Below, one piece after another: positions 45,767-55,449 of a stretch of DNA of 64,000 nt. Below the pieces are notes generated by a model. The model made no database searches, was not told where the DNA came from, and was given only the letters and a program-made list of their open reading frames with translations. Position 1 is the first letter of the stretch. Every line of letters begins with the position of its first letter. The stretch spans positions 62,001 to 126,000 of the forward strand of contig NZ_CP114777.1 of assembly GCF_027359355.1 (NCBI RefSeq), given 5' to 3'. This DNA is from Prochlorococcus marinus str. MIT 1214. GTDB taxonomy: Bacteria > Cyanobacteriota > Cyanobacteriia > PCC-6307 > Cyanobiaceae. The position numbers were made by a program, and so were the translations under genes.

Positions 45767-47317
45767 TTAACTAATGAAATTGTTGGTTGAATTCTTTAAC
45801 CAATAATTTTGAGAAGTGTTAAATAAAAATTCTCCTGACATTGTTAATAAAGAGAAAGTAGCAGTTATTATCATGACTTGTACCCAATCGAATGAGCTTA
45901 GTGATTCCTGTAATTGCCACCCTAATCCTACTCCTCCGACTGCACCTATAATTGCTGTTTCTTTTAGGATTACGTCACTTCTATATGCTCCATAAGCTAA
46001 GTAACTATTACTTTGAGGGGCTAATATTCCATAAAGTGTTGCTGATTTTTTGCTTGAACCATTGCTTTTAATTGCTCGATAAATACTTTTTTCTTGATTT
46101 AGTATGTTATCTGTAAGTAATCTTCCCATGACACCCATATGCGTGATTCCTAGTGATAATGCGGCTACAGATATATTAGGATTAGTAAAAAGAAGAATAA
46201 GTATAGTGGTCAATGGAGGAGGTATTAATCTCAAGAAGATCCAAATAAGATTTTGAACTTTGAGAGAGAATTTACCTGGGAATAATACTAGTAAAAGTGG
46301 AGGTGTCCCTATTGCAATCCCAGACGCGAAAAAAGTCATTAAAATTGTTGTAATGATTAGTTTAAACAGAGGTAAGGTATTAAATCCATTTCTTATCTCT
46401 AAGAATGAAGGTAAATTTAAATAAGAAAAGCTTAATGGAGTAAATATCTCAAAATTGAGATTATAAAGCCAACTAATACCTAACGATATAGATAGTGAAA
46501 ATATTGAGATTGAGATTAAGAAAGAATTTTTCAAACTAATATTTTCAGATAAATAACTTCTTGAAAATCTTATAAATTTCTCTAATAAAATCATTACTAA
46601 CCAAAGCATCCACAAACAAGTCCACATTTCATTGAATTCAAAGGATTTTAAAGTTAAATATAGTTCCGTTCCTATACCTCCTAATCCAAATATTCCAAGT
46701 AATGTTACACCTCTAATTGCACATTCAAATCTGTAACTTCCATATGTAGATACGATAGGTATTAATCTAGGTAGTAGAATAGTTATAAATGAGCTCATAA
46801 TATTAGATCCAGTTTGCTTAATTGCTATTAAAGGTTGTATGTCAAAACTATCTAGTTGTTCTGAAATTACTCTTGCTGTTAAGGCTGAATAGGGTATTAC
46901 GATAGATATAATTGCCACCCAAATATTCAAACCAAAAATTTGTATAAATAGCAAGCCCCAAACTACTTCATGTATTGATCTTGGAATTGCTAATGAGTAT
47001 TTTATGAATTTACCTAAATAAGAAAATTTAGGAATACTTTTCCAAAATAAATCTGTAGATAGTACACCTAAAAGAATTCCAATAAGCATACTTATGACCC
47101 AGCTAGTTAAAGCAGTAGCAATTGTTATTTGAAGTCCTTCCCATGCGCTTTTAATTATTTCTTGATTGAACGATGGTTTTATGGCTGATCTTATGAATAG
47201 CAATATGACATTTAGACCCCCAATATGAAATCCTTTGATGATTTCTATTAGAATGGGAATGTAGGCTATTGATGGGATTAATGTTAATAAAGTTGATACT
47301 GGTTTTATTAATTTCAT
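45767..47317 (-). CDS. phnE: Phosphonate/phosphite ABC permease, fused double PhnE
   Basis: 516-aa permease made of two BPD_transp-type halves in one chain (usual PhnE about 260-290 aa). Each half has about six membrane helices and its own EAA-type loop: TARVISEQLDSFDIQPLIAIKQTGSN in the first and MGRLLTDNILNQEKSIYRAIKSNGSSK in the second. It forms the membrane channel for PhnC and PhnD, six bases after phnC on the same strand. Confidence 0.9.
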   Translation of the reverse strand: MKLIKPVSTLLTLIPSIAYIPILIEIIKGFHIGGLNVILLFIRSAIKPSFNQEIIKSAWEGLQITIATALTSWVISMLIGILLGVLSTDLFWKSIPKFSYLGKFIKYSLAIPRSIHEVVWGLLFIQIFGLNIWVAIISIVIPYSALTARVISEQLDSFDIQPLIAIKQTGSNIMSSFITILLPRLIPIVSTYGSYRFECAIRGVTLLGIFGLGGIGTELYLTLKSFEFNEMWTCLWMLWLVMILLEKFIRFSRSYLSENISLKNSFLISISIFSLSISLGISWLYNLNFEIFTPLSFSYLNLPSFLEIRNGFNTLPLFKLIITTILMTFFASGIAIGTPPLLLVLFPGKFSLKVQNLIWIFLRLIPPPLTTILILLFTNPNISVAALSLGITHMGVMGRLLTDNILNQEKSIYRAIKSNGSSKKSATLYGILAPQSNSYLAYGAYRSDVILKETAIIGAVGGVGLGWQLQESLSSFDWVQVMIITATFSLLTMSGEFLFNTSQNYWLKNSTNNFIS

Positions 47318-47323
47318 TATGAA

Positions 47324-48058
47324 TTAAAATAGCCAATCAAACTCTGATTGATTAATATTATTAATTTCTCTATCTATTACAATTTCTCCATCTTTTAACC
47401 CAATAACTCTATTGAAATTATTTATTAAATTTATTTGGTGAAGACTTATAAGTATGGTCTCAGGGATTTTAATTCTAAGATAATTTTTTTGATTAATAAA
47501 TAAATTTAAGATATTTTTTGATAATAGAGGATCTAAATTTGAGAAAGGTTCGTCTCCAAGAAGAATCTCTGGTTCTTGTCTTAAAAGACGAGCAATTTCT
47601 ATTCTTTTTTTTTGCCCACCAGAAAGTTTATTTATATAGGAATAAATAGTTTTTTTTGGCAGAGAGACTGCGGCTAGGCATTCTTGGCATAAACCTTTAT
47701 CTAAGACTCCTAGGAGATTTTTTAAAGCCCATATGAAATTGTGTTTACCCAATGCACCGCAGTTTATATTCTGAGCGACATTTAATTCTTCTATTAAAGA
47801 TAAATCCTGCCATATAGTTCCTATTTTTGACGATTCAATATTTGAGATATTCTTAATGTGAGAACCTTTCCACATTACATCCCCTTCGTTTGGGATTAGT
47901 GATCCATTCGCGATCGAAATTAATGTACTTTTACCAGAACCACTCTTGCCAATAAGCGCAATCTTCTCACCTTTATTTATTGTTAAATTAATATCTTTTA
48001 CTCTAATACTTTCTTTACTGCTATGGCTTATATTCTTTAATTCTAGTAACTTAGTCAC
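47324..48058 (-). CDS. phnC: Phosphonate/phosphite ABC ATPase
   Basis: 244-aa ATP-binding subunit. Walker A LIGKSGSGKSTLISI, signature KLSGGQKKRIEIARLL and Walker B EILLGDEPFSNLDP (Asp-Glu) are present, with switch His in ISLHQINL. PhnC-type by its place between phnD and phnE. Its ATG overlaps the phnD stop by 4 bp, so translation is coupled. Confidence 0.9.
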   Translation of the reverse strand: MTKLLELKNISHSSKESIRVKDINLTINKGEKIALIGKSGSGKSTLISIANGSLIPNEGDVMWKGSHIKNISNIESSKIGTIWQDLSLIEELNVAQNINCGALGKHNFIWALKNLLGVLDKGLCQECLAAVSLPKKTIYSYINKLSGGQKKRIEIARLLRQEPEILLGDEPFSNLDPLLSKNILNLFINQKNYLRIKIPETILISLHQINLINNFNRVIGLKDGEIVIDREINNINQSEFDWLF

Positions 48059-48966
48059 TTAATCTTTCCAATTTTTCTACCTATCTTTTCTATTCTATTA
48101 TAATTTTCGTTTTTTGATATTATAAATTTCTTTGCGCTAAATAATTCGAGAATTTGTTTTTGTCTTTTTGACTTTTCATTGAAACGTAAAAATACATTTG
48201 TAAGCTCTTTCGTAAAACCTTTATTGAACTTTTTATCTAGGTTTCCTTGAGCAAGCCAATGATAATTATGATAAGAAGGAGTCTTCCACGTCACAAAGAC
48301 TTTTGAGGGATCCACGCGTCCTCTCTCAAGATTTCTCTTCCATACTTCTTCGCTAAGAGCACCTGCCTCATATGAACCACTTTGCACAAGTATTAATGTT
48401 GCATCGTGACTACCACTAAAGCCTGGGCTTCCACCTTTGAAATCTTTAAGTTGAACACCTGCTTTGTTTAAAAAATATTGTGGCATCAATCTTCCTGATG
48501 TTGAACTTTCAGAGCCAAAAGTAAAACGCTTGCTTTTCAGTGTTTTTAAGTCATTTATGTTATTTATTTTTTGGATTGAACTTTTCTTGTTTGCAATAAA
48601 AACACTATGGAATTTTTCATCAATATCTCTTTGTGCTATTACCTTGGATCCTTTGCGTTGAAGTCTTGCTTGTACACCCGTTAAAGCACCGAACCATACT
48701 AAATCTAAATTCCCGGTCCTAAAAGCTGTGACAGCTGCAGCATAATTAGTAACTGGTATATAACGGACTTGAACATTGAGCTGCTCGCTTAATTCAGAGG
48801 ATAATACTTTATATAAACGATTCAGGTGCTCTGGGTTTTGATCTGGTATCGCCCCAATGAGAAGTGTTTCCTCTGCTTTTAATGAATCAATATTAGATAA
48901 ATTCAATATTGATAAAAGAGCAATCGTTATTTTCGTGATTTTGATTGTTCTTGGCGCTTGATGCAT
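48055..48966 (-). CDS. phnD: Phosphonate/phosphite-binding periplasmic protein
   Basis: 303-aa type II solute-binding protein with an N-terminal signal peptide (ITIALLSILNLSNIDSLKAEE). The PhnD family pattern IGAIPDQNPEHLNRLYKVLSSEL, VTNYAAAVTAFRTGNLDLVWFGALTGVQAR and FTFGSESSTSGRLMPQYFL is visible. In Prochlorococcus such proteins have been reported to bind phosphite and phosphonates; which ligand this one prefers cannot be read off. It starts 18 bp after aspC on the same strand, so no separate phosphate-regulated promoter is evident. Confidence 0.92.
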   Translation of the reverse strand: MHQAPRTIKITKITIALLSILNLSNIDSLKAEETLLIGAIPDQNPEHLNRLYKVLSSELSEQLNVQVRYIPVTNYAAAVTAFRTGNLDLVWFGALTGVQARLQRKGSKVIAQRDIDEKFHSVFIANKKSSIQKINNINDLKTLKSKRFTFGSESSTSGRLMPQYFLNKAGVQLKDFKGGSPGFSGSHDATLILVQSGSYEAGALSEEVWKRNLERGRVDPSKVFVTWKTPSYHNYHWLAQGNLDKKFNKGFTKELTNVFLRFNEKSKRQKQILELFSAKKFIISKNENYNRIEKIGRKIGKIK

Positions 48967-48984
48967 TTTTTTTTATTTAAAAAT

Positions 48985-50163
48985 CTAAAAATCATTTAAA
49001 AGTCTTTCTAATCTATCAACTCCATCGTTAATCATTTCATTTGAAGATGCATATGAGATTCTTATGCATTTGTCATCTCCGAAAGCAATCCCTGGAACTA
49101 TTGCTAGGCCAACCCTTTCTAGTGCCAATTTACAGAAACTTATTGAATCGATATCCTCTAGATTAATTTCTGGGAAAACATAGAAAGCTCCAGTAGGAGG
49201 GACAAAAGAAATATTTTTTATTTTTTTTAGTCTTTCTATTATCAATAACCTCCTTTTGTTATAAATTTCTGCCATTTCATGAACGCAATCTTTTGAGCCC
49301 TGTAATGCGGCAATAGCTCCTTTTTGAGCAAAACTACAGACATTGCTTGTGCTTTGACTTTGTAAAGCAATGGCTTTCTTTATTACTTCTTTATTTCCTG
49401 TTAGGTATCCAATCCTCCAGCCAGTCATTGCCCATGCCTTTGCAAAACCGTTGACTGTGAAAATTCTATTTTTTAAATCTGGTGCTATTTTTGCGAAACT
49501 GTGATGAACTTGATTTGGAGAAATAAGAAATTCATAAATTTCATCACTCATTAAAAAAATTCTTGGATGTCTTCTTAAAAACTCAGAAATAGTATTCATT
49601 TCTTGCTCGGTTAAAACGCAGCCTGTTGGATTACTTGGAGAGTTAATAATTAATAACCTTGTTTTTTCAGTTACGTTTTCTTCAAGAGAATTGATATCTA
49701 TTTTGAAATTATCTTTAGTTGAAGATTTAATTTTAATTGGCTTGGCACCAGCTAAAAGGGTTATCTCTGGATAACTAAGCCAATATGGTGCAGGTATGAG
49801 GACTTCATCTCCAGGATTTAAAACTACCTGAAATAAATTGTATATTGCTTGTTTCCCTCCATTTGTTACCAAAACATTGTCTGTTTTTGTGGGAACTTTA
49901 TTAATATTTGATTGCTTTTGGGCAATGGCTTCTCTTAATTCTGGATCTCCAGCAGCAGGTCCATAACGAGTTTTTCCATCTTTTAATGCTTTTAGAGTTG
50001 CATTGATAATAAATTCTGGGGTATCGAAATCAGGTTCTCCAGCGCTTAAACTACAAATGTTTTTTCCTTCAGCTTTTAAAGCCTTAGCTTTTGCGCTGAT
50101 CTCAAGAGTTAGAGAAGGTTTTATTGAGAGAGCTCTTTTAGATATCTGTGATTTTTCAGTCAT
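48985..50163 (-). CDS. aspC: Aspartate aminotransferase (class I, AspC-like)
   Basis: 392-aa PLP aminotransferase. Motifs: SAGEPDFDTPEFI, YGPAAGDPELREAIA, the PLP lysine in NGFAKAWAMTGWRIGYL, and FYVFPEI / IRISYASSNEMI for substrate carboxylate binding. It moves amino groups between aspartate/glutamate and oxaloacetate/2-oxoglutarate. First gene of the apparent aspC-phnD-phnC-phnE-SGNH series on the minus strand. Confidence 0.93.
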   Translation of the reverse strand: MTEKSQISKRALSIKPSLTLEISAKAKALKAEGKNICSLSAGEPDFDTPEFIINATLKALKDGKTRYGPAAGDPELREAIAQKQSNINKVPTKTDNVLVTNGGKQAIYNLFQVVLNPGDEVLIPAPYWLSYPEITLLAGAKPIKIKSSTKDNFKIDINSLEENVTEKTRLLIINSPSNPTGCVLTEQEMNTISEFLRRHPRIFLMSDEIYEFLISPNQVHHSFAKIAPDLKNRIFTVNGFAKAWAMTGWRIGYLTGNKEVIKKAIALQSQSTSNVCSFAQKGAIAALQGSKDCVHEMAEIYNKRRLLIIERLKKIKNISFVPPTGAFYVFPEINLEDIDSISFCKLALERVGLAIVPGIAFGDDKCIRISYASSNEMINDGVDRLERLLNDF

Positions 50164-50254
50164 CTTCGAAGCATAACTTCAAAATGTTTTTCTTAGATTC
50201 ACTTTTAAAGTGAATTGATCTAATTACAAACTTACTACTTAATCAGATACTTGC

Positions 50255-50668
50255 ATGCCTTTGATGAACATAAACTTTGTAATTGCTTCTGAAAACCCTA
50301 AAGAATTGTCTGATTTTTATGCCAAGGTCAACTCTGACAAGGCAAATAAAGGTTTTAATGCAACTCATTATTTTATTTCAATAAATAATCGATCCAAAAT
50401 ACATTTTTATCGACCTAATGAGAATCATGAATGGCAAAGGAAAGGAAATTCAACCTCATTATGTTTTCAAGGTGAACCTTCTGAAGATCCATCTAAAATG
50501 ATTGAAAGGTGGATTTCTGAGATATTAAAAATAGGAGGTAGTGTTATGGGCATACCAAAATTGGCAAACTTTGGAGCTGAGCAATGGATTCTTGATCCAG
50601 AAGGTAATAAATTCTTGATTTTAGTGCCGTACCTTTCAAAAGGATCAGATTTGGATGTTCTGATGTGA
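50255..50668 (+). CDS. Glyoxalase/VOC-fold protein
   Basis: 137-aa protein of the vicinal-oxygen-chelate superfamily (one glyoxalase/dioxygenase-type module: INFVIASENPKELSDFYAKV ... AEQWILDPEGNKFLILVP). Catalytic metal ligands are only partly evident (Glu/His positions); reaction unknown. It overlaps the UDG gene by 4 bp (ATGTGA), so the two are translationally coupled. Confidence 0.75.
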   Translation: MPLMNINFVIASENPKELSDFYAKVNSDKANKGFNATHYFISINNRSKIHFYRPNENHEWQRKGNSTSLCFQGEPSEDPSKMIERWISEILKIGGSVMGIPKLANFGAEQWILDPEGNKFLILVPYLSKGSDLDVLM

Positions 50669-51228
50669 ATAAAAATAGCGCCCCTGATAAAGACTTTTCT
50701 GAAGTTTGTAATTTAAGCAATTCTATAAACAAAATTGTTGTATCTCGGGGCAACCCCTTAGCTAAGTTGATGATTATTGGAGAGGCCCCAGGAGCAAAGG
50801 AGGAAGAGCTGGGAGAACCTTTTGTAGGAAGGTCTGGAAAATTACTTGATAAATTGCTTCAAAATGTAGGAATTGATATCAACCAGGATGTTTATTTTTG
50901 CAACGTGGTCAAATGTAGACCACCCCAAAATAGACGCCCAACAAAGGCTGAAATTCAAGAAAATCTTCCCTGGTTGTATCAACAAATAAAACTTGTAAAT
51001 CCCAGGGTAATAGTTCTAGTTGGAGCAACAGCACTAGAAGCGATTTTGAAAATCAAGTCTCGTATTAGTATCCTCAGGGGGAAATGGATTGATTGGGAGG
51101 ACAGACTTGTTATGCCTGTTTTCCATCCATCTTATTTACTTAGGAATCCATCAAAAGAGGAAGGTAAACCGATGAGTCTGACTAAATCAGATTTTTTAAA
51201 AATCAAGGAAAAAATTGATTTTTTATAA
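50665..51228 (+). CDS. Family-4-like uracil-DNA glycosylase, two cluster cysteines missing
   Basis: 187-aa UDG of family 4. Motif A IIGEAPGAKEEELGEPFVGRSGKLLDKLL and motif B FHPSYLLRN are conserved. Family-4 enzymes hold a [4Fe-4S] cluster on four Cys. Here only Cys15 and Cys84 (VKCRPP) remain at those positions; the first site is Ser12 and the fourth is Asn100 (KAEIQEN). The cluster is therefore probably lost or altered. GTG start, coupled to the VOC gene. Function in uracil repair is inferred from the family. Confidence 0.85.
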   Translation: MNKNSAPDKDFSEVCNLSNSINKIVVSRGNPLAKLMIIGEAPGAKEEELGEPFVGRSGKLLDKLLQNVGIDINQDVYFCNVVKCRPPQNRRPTKAEIQENLPWLYQQIKLVNPRVIVLVGATALEAILKIKSRISILRGKWIDWEDRLVMPVFHPSYLLRNPSKEEGKPMSLTKSDFLKIKEKIDFL

Positions 51229-51280
51229 TAGCCCTTAAATATGTCATTCTTATTTATTAAAGAGGCTCAATTGTTAACCC

Positions 51281-52504
51281 ATGATTGCGACCCTGGAAAA
51301 GAATATGGAAGGAAATAATCTCTCTCAGCGATATAGCACCAGAATTATTCGTAGAGATACTAGACCAGTAATGGTAGGTGATATAGGTATCGGTGGAGAT
51401 AATCCAGTGCGTGTTCAATCAATGATTAATGAAGATACGATGGATATTGAGGGTTCAACGGCCGCAATAAGAAGATTGCATGAAATAGGATGTGAGATTG
51501 TTAGATTAACTGTTCCAACTCTTGCAAGTGCAAAAGCTGTTGGAGAAATAAAAAAACTTCTAGCTAGTACTTATCAACCAGTTCCATTAGTAGCGGATGT
51601 TCACCACAATGGAATGAAAATTGCTTTAGAGGTGGCTAAGCATGTAGATAAAGTGCGTATAAATCCAGGATTATTTGTTTTTGAAAAACCAGATCCTAAT
51701 AGAACTGAATTTACTCAAGATGAAATTGATGTAATTAAAGATAAGATCGTACAAAAATTCGAACCAATTGTTAATACGCTAAAAGAACAAAATAAGGCCC
51801 TCAGAATAGGAGTTAACCATGGCTCTTTGTCTGAAAGAATGTTATTTGCTTATGGAGATACTCCCTTTGGAATGGTTGAATCAGCTATGGAATTTATTCG
51901 AATATGTCATTCATTAGATTTTCATAATATTGTAATTTCGATGAAGGCTTCTCGAGCACCAGTGATGCTCGCTGCTTATAGAATGATGGCAGACACAATG
52001 GACAAAGAGGGATTTAATTATCCTCTGCATTTGGGTGTAACTGAAGCCGGAGACGGGGATTATGGAAGAATTAAAAGTACGGTAGGTATAGGTACATTAT
52101 TATCCGAGGGTATTGGAGATACCATAAGAGTTTCTTTAACAGAGGCGCCTGAAAAAGAAATACCAGTTGCATATTCAATTTTACAAGCAGTTGGTTTGAG
52201 AAAAACTATGGTTGAATATATTAGTTGTCCTAGTTGTGGTAGAACATTATTTAATTTAGAGGAAGTCGTAGCAAAAGTTAGAGATGCTACTCAACATTTA
52301 ACGGGTTTGGATATTGCTGTAATGGGGTGCATAGTTAATGGGCCTGGAGAGATGGCAGATGCTGACTATGGTTATGTAGGTAAAGGTGTTGGGACCATTG
52401 CTCTATATAGAAATAGAGATGAAATCAAGAGGGTACCTGAGGATGAAGGTGTTCAGGCCTTAGTTGATTTAATTAAAGAAGATGGCAAGTGGGTAGACCC
52501 TTAA
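51281..52504 (+). CDS. ispG: 4-hydroxy-3-methylbut-2-enyl diphosphate synthase
   Basis: 407-aa iron-sulfur enzyme of the MEP isoprenoid route, which forms HMBPP from methylerythritol cyclodiphosphate; it feeds chlorophyll, carotenoid and quinone synthesis. The TIM-barrel N-terminal part starts [25 protein letters not shown], and the C-terminal cluster Cys are in [12 protein letters not shown] (CxxC) and [11 protein letters not shown]. Cyanobacterial IspG length is about 400 aa. ctpA follows after 52 bp. Confidence 0.96.
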   Translation: MIATLEKNMEGNNLSQRYSTRIIRRDTRPVMVGDIGIGGDNPVRVQSMINEDTMDIEGSTAAIRRLHEIGCEIVRLTVPTLASAKAVGEIKKLLASTYQPVPLVADVHHNGMKIALEVAKHVDKVRINPGLFVFEKPDPNRTEFTQDEIDVIKDKIVQKFEPIVNTLKEQNKALRIGVNHGSLSERMLFAYGDTPFGMVESAMEFIRICHSLDFHNIVISMKASRAPVMLAAYRMMADTMDKEGFNYPLHLGVTEAGDGDYGRIKSTVGIGTLLSEGIGDTIRVSLTEAPEKEIPVAYSILQAVGLRKTMVEYISCPSCGRTLFNLEEVVAKVRDATQHLTGLDIAVMGCIVNGPGEMADADYGYVGKGVGTIALYRNRDEIKRVPEDEGVQALVDLIKEDGKWVDP

Positions 52505-52556
52505 AAACAGAATATAGATTTTAATTGTTTATTATTAGAAAAATTATTTGATAATT

Positions 52557-53861
52557 ATGTTGAAGAGATTTTTAAAAATATGTTTATTAATAGCTGTTTC
52601 CCCTTTACCATCTTTTCCCTTCCAGGCCAATTCTTCTACTTTGATTACTAACAACCCAAAGGAGATTATTGATCAGGTATGGCAAATTATTTATCGCGAC
52701 TTTTTGGACTATTCAGGGAAATATAAGGCAGAAGATTGGATTAAATTAAGAAAGGAAATACTATCAAACAAATATTTTGATAATGACGATGCATATATTG
52801 CCATAAAAGACATGTTGACTGGATTAGATGATCCTTATACAAGATTTTTAGATCCTAAAGAATTCAATGAAATGAGAATAGATACAACTGGTGAATTGAT
52901 GGGAGTCGGTATTCAAATTTCTCTAGATGAAGCTACTAATCAAATTGTTGTTGTGGCACCAATAGAAGGAACACCAGCTTTTCTCGCAGGAATAAAACCT
53001 AAAGATATAATTGTATCTATAGATGATAAGCCTATCGAAGGCCTGAGTATCGATAGTACGGTTAGACTTATTCGAGGTAAGAAAGGGACGAAGGTTGAAC
53101 TAGGTATTATTAGAGAAGATGAGTTGTTAAATATCTCATTAATACGAGATAGAATTGAAATTAATGTAGTTGATAGTCGAATAAATAATACAGTTTTAGG
53201 AGCGAAAATTGGTTATCTAAGGTTGAAACAATTTAATGCAAAATCTCCAAAAGAAATGAGTTTATCGATTAATAAGTTAGAAAAACAACAACCTTTTGGT
53301 TATGTATTAGATCTTAGAAGTAATCCTGGCGGTTTGCTTGAGGCAAGCATTGAAATAGCTAGACAATGGATAAATACAGGAATTATTGTTAGTACTAAAA
53401 CAAAAGATGGTATTACAGATATTAGGAAAGCAAACAGTAGAGCCTTAACTAACAGACCAGTTGTAGTCTTAATAGATGAAGGATCTGCTAGTGCTAGTGA
53501 GATTCTCTCTGGTGCAATTAAAGATAATAAAAGAGGAGTATTAGTTGGGCAAAAGACTTTTGGTAAAGGACTAGTTCAGTCTGTAAGGTCTCTTTCTGAT
53601 GGCTCAGGTCTAACAGTTACAGTTGCTAAATATTTAACACCAAGTGGTAAAGATATTAATAAAAATGGAATTGAACCTGATATTAGAGCAGATCTTTTGT
53701 TAAATGATAAAAATAGATTAACAAATGCAGATTTAGGAACTTTAAAAGATAGTCAATATGTTGCAGCTGAAAATATATTACTTAAAAAGTATAAAATTGA
53801 AAATAATAAAAATTCTTATAACCCCTTAAAATCTAATTTAGGTTTCGCCCTGAAGAAATAG
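52557..53861 (+). CDS. ctp: C-terminal processing protease (S41, CtpA/CtpB type)
   Basis: 434 aa from the ATG at 52557 (a TTG 9 bases upstream is less likely). A signal peptide (MLKRFLKICLLIAVSPLPSFPFQANS) is followed by the PDZ domain (TGELMGVGIQISLDE ... GIKPKDIIVSIDDKPI) and the S41 catalytic domain with Ser in DEGSASASEILSGA and Lys in KTFGKGLVQS. Such thylakoid-lumen or periplasmic enzymes include CtpA, which trims the D1 C-terminus; the paralogue is not settled. Convergent with the DUF1543 gene, which begins right after the stop. Confidence 0.93.
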   Translation: MLKRFLKICLLIAVSPLPSFPFQANSSTLITNNPKEIIDQVWQIIYRDFLDYSGKYKAEDWIKLRKEILSNKYFDNDDAYIAIKDMLTGLDDPYTRFLDPKEFNEMRIDTTGELMGVGIQISLDEATNQIVVVAPIEGTPAFLAGIKPKDIIVSIDDKPIEGLSIDSTVRLIRGKKGTKVELGIIREDELLNISLIRDRIEINVVDSRINNTVLGAKIGYLRLKQFNAKSPKEMSLSINKLEKQQPFGYVLDLRSNPGGLLEASIEIARQWINTGIIVSTKTKDGITDIRKANSRALTNRPVVVLIDEGSASASEILSGAIKDNKRGVLVGQKTFGKGLVQSVRSLSDGSGLTVTVAKYLTPSGKDINKNGIEPDIRADLLLNDKNRLTNADLGTLKDSQYVAAENILLKKYKIENNKNSYNPLKSNLGFALKK

Positions 53862-54416
53862 TTACAACTTATCAATTCTCCTATATCCATACCAGTCAGG
53901 GATAAGATCTTCACTTCTTTCTTCCGGATCTGGTATTAGATTTATTTCCCAATTCTTTATTTTTATAGGATGCAAATCTTCAACTTGTTCAAAATAATTT
54001 ATAGCTGAGTAGTCATCATTATGTTTGTTTTTTAAAGCTGAATTCCAATTTTCTTTGGCTTTTTTCTTTGCCTCAATAGCTTTTTTTGCGACAATTAGAT
54101 TGAATTCATGTTCTTCATACATCCTTTTTGGATTGTAACCACCTAAATTAACAAACCAAAGTTTTAAATCTTCTATTTTTGGAATAATTAAATTATCTTT
54201 ATTTGATTTAGATAAGACTATTTCATATCCATCAACATATTTAATACACTTATAACTATCAATATGAAGTCCGCTTATCTTTCCTAACCATTGTTTTCTA
54301 AGTTCAGGGAATGTATCCTCAATTGATGCACCTAAAACCCATCTTACATCGTGTATTTCTATATTGCTTTTTAAGCTTCTTCCCCCTAAAACAACAATAA
54401 AAAGGGATAAATTCAT
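53862..54416 (-). CDS. DUF1543 family protein
   Basis: 184-aa soluble protein with the DUF1543 pattern twice: VVLGGRSLKSNIEIHDVRWVLG ... LRKQWLGKISGLHIDSY, then LWFVNLGGYNPKRMYEEHEFNLIVAKK and a basic helix. Function unknown. It is nine bases downstream of nadA on the same strand, so likely cotranscribed. Confidence 0.8.
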   Translation of the reverse strand: MNLSLFIVVLGGRSLKSNIEIHDVRWVLGASIEDTFPELRKQWLGKISGLHIDSYKCIKYVDGYEIVLSKSNKDNLIIPKIEDLKLWFVNLGGYNPKRMYEEHEFNLIVAKKAIEAKKKAKENWNSALKNKHNDDYSAINYFEQVEDLHPIKIKNWEINLIPDPEERSEDLIPDWYGYRRIDKL

Positions 54417-54424
54417 CAGAAAAG

Positions 54425-55411
54425 TTAATTACTCATATCCAACATCTTTTTGAGTGGCTTGTAGGCCATTGACCTAACTTGCTCGTCCATGTGTAACTCT
54501 GGATTCATTTCTTTTAGACAATTTAATACTTTTTCTAAGGTATTCATTCTCATGTATGGACATTCATTGCAACTACACCCATCTAGACCAGGTACTTCGA
54601 TATATGTCTTTAAAGGGTCTGTTAATCTCATTTGATGAATTATTCCTGGTTCAGTGAGAACGATAAATTTTTCATTCTCACTATTTTGAGAGTAAGTCAG
54701 CAATTTGCTTGTTGATCCTATGAAATCTGCCAGGTCTAATAGATTTTCTTGACATTCTGGGTGAGCAAGAACTTCAGCGGATGGGTTCTTTATTTTTAAC
54801 TTTATAAGAGATTCTTCATTAAAAGTCTCATGTACTAGGCATCTCCCAGGCCACAATGTTAATTTTCGACCGCTCTCACGTTCAACCCATCTACCTAGAT
54901 TCCTATCGGGTGAAAATAAAATTGGTAGATCTTTAGGTAATTTGTTTACCAGATCAACTGCGTTACTACTTGTACAAATTAGGTCGCTTTTTGCTTTTAC
55001 CGCTGCACTACAATTTATATAGCTGATAGCAAAATGATCAGGGTGTTTGTCTAAGAATTTTTGGAAGTCATCAGGTTGGCAGTCATCTGCGAGTGTGCAT
55101 CCAGCATCAAAATCTGGAAGAAGAACAGTCTTATTTGGGCACAATATCTTTGCTGTTTCAGCCATGAAATGGACGCCACAAAAAACAATAACGTCTGCTT
55201 TTGTCTCAGAGGCTTTTCTGGATAATTCGAGTGAATCTCCAATGAAATCTGCAATATCCTGTATTGCAGGCTCTTGATAGTAATGAGCAAGAATTATTGC
55301 GTTTCTTTTTTTACGCAAAAAATTTATCTCTTCGATGAGATTTTTGCTTTTATTTGAGACTGATCTATCAGTCTTGTAATAGGAAACAGTAGTAATTAGT
55401 TTCCAATTCAA
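54425..55411 (-). CDS. nadA: Quinolinate synthase A
   Basis: 328-aa [4Fe-4S] enzyme of de novo NAD synthesis (iminoaspartate plus DHAP to quinolinate). LAHYYQEPAIQDIADFIGDSLELSRKA, VFCGVHFMAETAKIL, and the C-terminal GCSCNECPYMRMN region supply ligands. The start is probably the TTG at 55411, which leaves only about 40 bp to the divergent metallophosphoesterase reading frame; no ATG occurs upstream of the conserved core. Confidence 0.94.
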   Translation of the reverse strand: MNWKLITTVSYYKTDRSVSNKSKNLIEEINFLRKKRNAIILAHYYQEPAIQDIADFIGDSLELSRKASETKADVIVFCGVHFMAETAKILCPNKTVLLPDFDAGCTLADDCQPDDFQKFLDKHPDHFAISYINCSAAVKAKSDLICTSSNAVDLVNKLPKDLPILFSPDRNLGRWVERESGRKLTLWPGRCLVHETFNEESLIKLKIKNPSAEVLAHPECQENLLDLADFIGSTSKLLTYSQNSENEKFIVLTEPGIIHQMRLTDPLKTYIEVPGLDGCSCNECPYMRMNTLEKVLNCLKEMNPELHMDEQVRSMAYKPLKKMLDMSN

Positions 55412-55449
55412 CGTGTTGGGGCAGTATAGAGGGTAATTTCCAAAAAAAT

